Shown here: positions 60,102-64,000 of the stretch, one piece after another
How the letters are laid out: each line of letters begins with the position of its first letter
How positions within the stretch are numbered: position 1 is the stretch's first letter
Source: Candidatus Aminicenantes bacterium UBA1061
Lineage (GTDB): Bacteria > Acidobacteriota > Aminicenantia > Aminicenantales > Saccharicenantaceae
Length of the DNA: 64,000 nucleotides
Assembly (NCBI GenBank): GCA_002316315.1
Contig: DCDG01000022.1
Coordinates: 124,001 to 188,000, forward strand
Reading direction: 5' to 3'
The notes under the pieces: model-generated
The model's database searches: none
What the model was told of the DNA's origin: nothing
Seen by the model: the letters and a program-made list of their open reading frames with translations, nothing else
Position numbers and translations under genes: made by a program

Positions 60102-61208
60102 TTAAATTTTCATCGGCATTAAAACATATAAATAAACACCTTTGTCTTCTGGCTCAGGTTGCATGAGAACCGCGCTATTTTCATCTTTGACTTCGAGCCG
60201 GACAGAGTTGGTATTTAAAGTAGAAAGAAACTCAAGTAAATATTGAGAATTAAAGCCTATCTCCAAATCCTCGCCCTGATAGTCAACCTGCACCTTATCT
60301 CTGGCCTCACCCATCTCTGGATTAGAGGAAAAAAGCCTTAATTCACCCTGCTTGATCTCGAACTTAATTCCCCTGGACCGTTCTGCTGACAGAACGGACA
60401 CGCGTTTAATAGCTGAGACCAGCTCTTCCCGGCTGACCACAAGCAGATTAGGATTATTTTTAGGTATAACAGCCTGATAATTAGGAAATTTGCTTTCTAT
60501 AATCCGGGAGATTAAAACCCGGTCCCCAACTCTAAAAAACAGACTATTGTCATCAAAATCAAATTCAATTCTGCTATTTTCAAATTTTTTCAATTCATTA
60601 AGGGTCTTTTTAGAAACAATCTGATTTATTTCTCTGTCAACTTTTAAATCTTCCATCTCTCTTCTCGTATAAGATAAACGGTGACCATCGGTACTGACCA
60701 GTTCTAATTGTTTATTTTTTATAGATAGCAGGGCACCGCTCAGATAATATCTCTGCTCTTGAGTAATGGCATAAAATACACAATCAATCATCTCTTTAAA
60801 AGCATTTAGAGGAAAAGAAATATGATTGTCGAAAGGACATTCCTGGATAGCTGGGAAATCTTCCTCGGGAGCAGTTACTATTTTAATCTCACTGTCACCA
60901 CTCCTGACTATCATATAATCATCTTTTTTTAAAAAATCTATTTGGCGATCTTCAGGTAGAAGCCGGATAAAATCAAACAACTTCTTACCGTTAACCGCAG
61001 CCTGTCCTTCTTCTTGTATATCAGCTTCAAAAACAGATTTCATACCAACTTCCAAATCAGTAGCCATAACTTCTATACTGCCATCCTTAGCTGTCATCAG
61101 AATATTAGACAGAATCGGCATGGTAGTTCTTTTTTCCACAATACCCTGGACAAGCGCTAACTCATTAATAACATTTGACTTACTGGCTGAAAATTTCATC
61201 TTTTCCAC
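60102..61208 (-). CDS. dnaN: DNA polymerase III beta sliding clamp
   Basis: A 368-residue three-domain clamp starting MKFSASKSNVINELALVQGI, with MATDLEVGMKS in domain 1, SLNAFKEMIDCVFYAITQEQ-like domain 2 (PLNAFKEMIDCVFYAIT) and the C-terminal YVLMPMKI end. It tethers polymerases to DNA. It has its own predicted promoter and an AGGTGG site. Convergent with the hydrogenase protease gene (18-base gap). Confidence 0.95.
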   Translation of the reverse strand: MEKMKFSASKSNVINELALVQGIVEKRTTMPILSNILMTAKDGSIEVMATDLEVGMKSVFEADIQEEGQAAVNGKKLFDFIRLLPEDRQIDFLKKDDYMIVRSGDSEIKIVTAPEEDFPAIQECPFDNHISFPLNAFKEMIDCVFYAITQEQRYYLSGALLSIKNKQLELVSTDGHRLSYTRREMEDLKVDREINQIVSKKTLNELKKFENSRIEFDFDDNSLFFRVGDRVLISRIIESKFPNYQAVIPKNNPNLLVVSREELVSAIKRVSVLSAERSRGIKFEIKQGELRLFSSNPEMGEARDKVQVDYQGEDLEIGFNSQYLLEFLSTLNTNSVRLEVKDENSAVLMQPEPEDKGVYLYVLMPMKI

Positions 61209-61240
61209 CTTTCATCAGGTTGTATTATATAATTTAAATA

Positions 61241-61269
61241 ATTATAAGAATTCATTAAAGATAATACAA
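61241..61269 (-). promoter_or_regulatory. Predicted dnaN promoter in the AT-rich dnaA-dnaN gap
   Basis: On the minus strand TTGTAT (61264-61269) and perfect TATAAT (61241-61246) have a 17-base spacer. The 109-base gap is extremely AT-rich and could also serve as an unwinding element, but no clear DnaA-box cluster lies within it. Confidence 0.55.
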
Positions 61270-61317
61270 TAATAGAAGAAGGAAATGTGTAAATCTTTCT
61301 TAACTTATTGATAGTTA

Positions 61318-62649
61318 TCATTGTAAGAGACTTATTAACTTGTTAATTTCCCTGTTGAATTCATGATCATCTTGTTTTAATTTCTCAATTTTTCTTATAC
61401 TGTGGAGAACAGTGGTGTGATGTTTACCACCAAATTTTTTGCCTATTTCCGGTAGGGAGTTATCCGTTAGTTCCTTGGCCAGATACATGGCAATTTGCCT
61501 GGGGAAAACAATTTTCGGGGAATTATTTTTAGATTTAAGCTCAGACGGCTTAATCTTGTACTTTGCACTGACTACTTTTTGTATCTTTTCGATGGTTATT
61601 AAGTTAGCGGAGGCATCCAGAAGGCCTTTCAGTGCGTCCCTGGCCAGATCGAGGTCAATTGTAGCTCCTTTTAAAGAACCATAAGCGATGACCCTTCGTA
61701 AATAACCTTCAAGTTCTCTTATATTGGAGCGCACCTTGTCAGCTATGTAGAGAGCGACCGGCTCAGGTAAGGTAATGCTCTCGAGTTCAGCTTTCTTTTT
61801 TAAAATAGCAATACGGGTTTCAATATCAGGTGGCTTTAAATCAGCAATTAATCCCCATTCGAAGCGAGACCGGAACCGATCTTCGAGATTGGGAATGTCT
61901 TTGGGTGGGCAATCGCTGGAAATTACTATTTGCTTCTGATTATCATAAAGGTGATTAAAGGTGTGGAAAAATTCTTCCTTGGTTCGTTCGCGGCCAGTGA
62001 TATAGTGGATATCATCAATCAACAGGACATCAACTGCCCGGTATTTCTGCCTGAATTCAAGAATTTTCCCATACTGGAGATGGTTGATCAATTCATTCAT
62101 AAAACGCTCGGTGGTGACATATAGGACCTTAAGCTTGGCAGAATTGTGCATAATGTGATGACCGATGGCGTTCATCAGGTGAGTTTTACCCAGGCCAGCT
62201 CCGCCATAGATAAATAAAGGATTGTACGATTTAGCTGGATTCTTAGCTACTGCCACTGCCGCCGCCTGGGCAAATTGATTACAGGAGCCAACAACAAAAT
62301 TTTCGAAGGTGTAATTGGGATGAAGATTAGCGCTTTGAATAATAGACTGCTCAATTTTTCTCTCTTCAGGCGAATTACGCAAAAACGAGCCAGGGCTTTC
62401 GTCGTAGACATACTTTATCTCAAAAGGATGGTTAAAGAGCTGCTGGGAGCATTCGTTAATTAGATTAGAATAATGGAAACTCAGCCAGTCCTTAAAATAG
62501 GAGTTGGGTACCTTGATATACAAAATATCAGCTTCTTCACCGATATAGGAGGTTGGCTCAAACCAGGTTTCAAAAGCATTCTCTTCAACCCGGCTTTTTA
62601 TCTCAGCCAGTATCTGATTCCAGGGATTAGTTTTATCTCCAGTCTTCAT
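61318..62649 (-). CDS. dnaA: Chromosomal replication initiator DnaA
   Basis: About 443 residues from ATG 62649 (MKTGDKTNPWNQILAEIK). The open frame continues 38 codons further, but that stretch contains the dnaA promoter and three DnaA-box-like 9-mers and does not resemble DnaA, so I exclude it. Domain I has FETWFEPTSYIGEE. The AAA+ core has Walker A GGAGLGKTHLMNA and Walker B LLIDDIHYI. The domain IV signature is GGKHHTTVLHSIRKIE. The site AGGG lies six bases before the ATG. Confidence 0.93.
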   Translation of the reverse strand: MKTGDKTNPWNQILAEIKSRVEENAFETWFEPTSYIGEEADILYIKVPNSYFKDWLSFHYSNLINECSQQLFNHPFEIKYVYDESPGSFLRNSPEERKIEQSIIQSANLHPNYTFENFVVGSCNQFAQAAAVAVAKNPAKSYNPLFIYGGAGLGKTHLMNAIGHHIMHNSAKLKVLYVTTERFMNELINHLQYGKILEFRQKYRAVDVLLIDDIHYITGRERTKEEFFHTFNHLYDNQKQIVISSDCPPKDIPNLEDRFRSRFEWGLIADLKPPDIETRIAILKKKAELESITLPEPVALYIADKVRSNIRELEGYLRRVIAYGSLKGATIDLDLARDALKGLLDASANLITIEKIQKVVSAKYKIKPSELKSKNNSPKIVFPRQIAMYLAKELTDNSLPEIGKKFGGKHHTTVLHSIRKIEKLKQDDHEFNREINKLISLLQ

Positions 62650-62662
62650 TTTGCCCTGCAAG

Positions 62663-62694
62663 ATTTCCACAGAAATATCCACAGCTGTGGAAAA
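62663..62694. promoter_or_regulatory. Cluster of three DnaA-box-like sites upstream of dnaA
   Basis: Three 9-mers resembling the DnaA box TTATCCACA occur within 32 bases: ATTTCCACA (62663-62671), ATATCCACA (62675-62683), and the reverse-strand TTTTCCACA (62686-62694). They sit in the predicted dnaA leader, between the promoter and the ATG. This arrangement fits autoregulation by DnaA and perhaps part of oriC. Confidence 0.65.
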
Positions 62695-62734
62695 AATAAT
62701 CCCCGCCATTAAACGGGTAGGGGAGTCGCCAGCC

Positions 62735-62763
62735 ATAATATCATTCCCGGCATTAATTTTCAA
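62735..62763 (-). promoter_or_regulatory. Predicted dnaA promoter
   Basis: On the minus strand TTGAAA (62758-62763) and TATTAT (62735-62740) have a 17-base spacer. The start near 62728 gives a leader of about 79 bases that contains the DnaA boxes. Its position inside the extended open frame argues for the downstream dnaA start. Confidence 0.6.
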
Positions 62764-62833
62764 GCATAAGTTTTTTTTCCTTGTCCCTTCCCGAGAGAAA
62801 ATCGGGTCAGCCTCAAGATGTAAACAGGACTGA

Positions 62834-62862
62834 TTGCTTTTAGCCTGATTTTATGTTATACA
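62834..62862 (+). promoter_or_regulatory. Predicted rpmB promoter
   Basis: TTGCTT (62834-62839) and TATACA (62857-62862) with a 17-base spacer. The leader of about 38 bases carries GAAGGGA upstream of the rpmB ATG. It is divergent from dnaA. Confidence 0.45.
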
Positions 62863-62906
62863 TTTTAGCTGGCCCGACAGACTAATTTGAAGGGAAGAGA
62901 GTAATC

Positions 62907-63098
62907 ATGCCGAAAGTATGTGAGATTTGTCATAAAGGACCAATGTTTGGTCATAGCATCAGCCATTCCCATAAGGCCTCGCCTAAGAAGTGGAGTGCTA
63001 ACCTGCAATCAGTTAAAGTCACCACAGATAAAGGCACCAGAAAAATCTGGGTTTGCACTCGCTGCCTGCGTTCTGGCCGGGTAAAAAAAGCTGTCTGA
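62907..63098 (+). CDS. rpmB: 50S ribosomal protein L28
   Basis: A 63-residue protein starting MPKVCEICHKGPMFGHSISH, with the second cysteine pair in WVCTRCLRSGRVKK. The four cysteines make it the zinc-binding (C+) form. Full length for the family. It is a single gene between dnaA and a RelA/SpoT gene. Confidence 0.95.
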   Translation: MPKVCEICHKGPMFGHSISHSHKASPKKWSANLQSVKVTTDKGTRKIWVCTRCLRSGRVKKAV

Positions 63099-63099
63099 T

Positions 63100-64000
63100 T
63101 TATTCTCTGGTGGCTGAATAAACATCCTTGAGACGCAGGATTTTTTTAGAAATTTCCTGCAGGTGTCCCAGATCATTAATAGCCACCTCGAGGGACATAT
63201 GGGCCCGGCCGTCACTCCCAGTTTTGACTTCTGCTCTGGAAATGTTTCCTTTCAGTTCAGCCACGGCCGTAGCCACTCTGGCTAAGACCCCGGGTGAGTC
63301 CTTGGCTTTTATCATCAATCTGGCCTTGAACTGGCCTGGATAAGCTGGATCCCAGGCGACTTCGATCAATCTCTGAGAATCGAGAATTTCCTTTTGAACC
63401 AGATGGCACCGCTGGGCATGAATGGTCAACCCCTTACCGCCGGTCAGATAGCCCACTACCGGTTCTCCTTTTATAGGAGAGCAACATCGGGCTAATTGGA
63501 ACATTTGTTCTTCTGGATCTTTGATAACCAATCTAACTCCGGGCGGCCGGCCAGAGATAGTGTCTACCATTTTTTTAAGCAGACCGGCTGGCCCGGTAGA
63601 GGGCAGTTTTATCCCCGAGTGAAGACCTTTGATAAATTCTTCGTTAATGATCAACTGGCCGGTGCCAACCAGATAATAAAAATCATCCAGACTGTTCAAT
63701 GGCAAATTTAATTGATGTCTTATGCGTTGGAGCAAATCTGCTTCATTTTGAAAGCTCGGCGGAAGCTTATATTTTTTTAATTCTTTTTCCCAGAGTTTCT
63801 TTCCCAGAGCCAGGCTCAGGCTGCGTCTTTTCAGGTTAAGGTGTTTCTTAATCTGCTGTCTGGCCGAAGCTGTTGCCACCCAGTTTAACCAGCTACGGCG
63901 AGGAGTACGGTCGGCAGAGGTGATGATTTCCACTATATCGCCGCTCTTTAAAACGGTTTTGATAGGCATGATTTCGCCATTAATCCTGGCTTCCTTGGCC
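63100..64000 (-). CDS. RelA/SpoT family (p)ppGpp synthetase/hydrolase (C-terminal part)
   Basis: The frame enters from the right edge (ATG codons at 63967 are internal) and ends at 63100, giving about 300 residues. Visible are the end of the TGS domain (ARINGEIMPIKTVLKSGDIVEIIT), the helical region, the conserved-cysteine (CC) domain (LARCCSPIKGEPVVGYLTGG) and the C-terminal ACT domain (FKARLMIKAKDSPGVLARVA). This is the regulatory half that senses uncharged tRNA at the ribosome. The catalytic N-terminal hydrolase and synthetase domains lie outside the window, so RelA versus bifunctional Rel cannot be decided. Confidence 0.92.
   Translation of the reverse strand, partial: AKEARINGEIMPIKTVLKSGDIVEIITSADRTPRRSWLNWVATASARQQIKKHLNLKRRSLSLALGKKLWEKELKKYKLPPSFQNEADLLQRIRHQLNLPLNSLDDFYYLVGTGQLIINEEFIKGLHSGIKLPSTGPAGLLKKMVDTISGRPPGVRLVIKDPEEQMFQLARCCSPIKGEPVVGYLTGGKGLTIHAQRCHLVQKEILDSQRLIEVAWDPAYPGQFKARLMIKAKDSPGVLARVATAVAELKGNISRAEVKTGSDGRAHMSLEVAINDLGHLQEISKKILRLKDVYSATRE

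Noticed and set aside
62650..62763. The 38-codon upstream extension of dnaA
   Set aside because: It contains the promoter and DnaA boxes, does not resemble DnaA, and the family N-terminus begins at ATG 62649.
1..64000. CRISPR arrays, rRNA, tRNA genes, prophage or insertion sequences
   Set aside because: No regularly spaced repeats, no cloverleaf or rRNA signature and no transposase or integrase genes were seen on either strand by reading. Short diverged remnants could have been missed.

Overview
The window is a dense stretch of a bacterial chromosome from a Gram-negative (diderm) anaerobe. Outer-membrane TolC-type channels, an RND pump, periplasmic fusion proteins and a murein amidase point to two membranes. 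A membrane-bound [NiFe] hydrogenase, a polyferredoxin and the absence of any respiratory oxidase point to anaerobic life. Gene content and style (paired M16 peptidases, bactofilin beside parAB, archaeal-type phosphoglycerate mutase) would fit a deep-branching phylum such as Aminicenantes. That placement is an inference from flavour, not a marker-based call. I see no rRNA, tRNA, CRISPR array, prophage or insertion sequence.

Layout. 1-3.4 kb (+): end of accA, then hisS and aspS. 3.8-6.7 kb (-): a catalytic and a non-catalytic M16 peptidase, ending at a strong terminator. 7-8.3 kb (+): an amino-acid permease. 8.5-11 kb (-): phosphomannomutase and mannose-1-phosphate guanylyltransferase, which together make GDP-mannose. 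11.6-20 kb (-): rpmH-rnpA-yidD-yidC-jag-mnmE-mnmG-parA-parB-bactofilin, with a perfect parS palindrome inside the end of mnmG. 20.1-22.3 kb (+): carD, a CNNM/CorC protein and smpB. 22.4-23.7 kb (-): pdxA and a divergent hfq. 23.9-29.7 kb (+): a small His-rich exported protein and a CusCBA-like metal efflux pump. 29.8-36.3 kb (-): an operon running from ECF sigma factor and anti-sigma factor through an LTXXQ protein to MacA/MacB and TolC. 36.5-41.4 kb (+): apgM, a murein amidase, a DUF362 protein and a NapH-NapG-like fused polyferredoxin. 41.5-45.6 kb (-): yceD-rpmF-plsX-fabG-acpP-fabF. 45.8-48.8 kb (+): a small unknown gene and polA. 48.8-49.9 kb (-): a GNAT-like protein. 50.1-60.1 kb (+): an eleven-gene [NiFe] hydrogenase operon plus its maturation protease. 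60.1-62.7 kb (-): dnaN and dnaA with DnaA boxes. 62.9-64 kb: rpmB (+) and the 3' part of a RelA/SpoT gene (-).

The most notable system is the hydrogenase. Its catalytic large subunit keeps both Ni-binding CxxC motifs, but the membrane arm has counterparts of all seven membrane subunits of respiratory complex I (A, H, J, K and three L/M/N-type antiporter subunits). It looks like complex I with a hydrogenase in place of the quinone and NADH modules.

A second pattern runs across the window. Five first-in-operon genes on the + strand (carD, the small efflux-leader gene, apgM, the amidase and the first hydrogenase gene) have a sigma70-like -10 box only 6-9 bases before the start codon and no transcribed Shine-Dalgarno. 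This predicts leaderless or near-leaderless mRNAs. Other genes here have ordinary Shine-Dalgarno sites, so both initiation modes seem to coexist.
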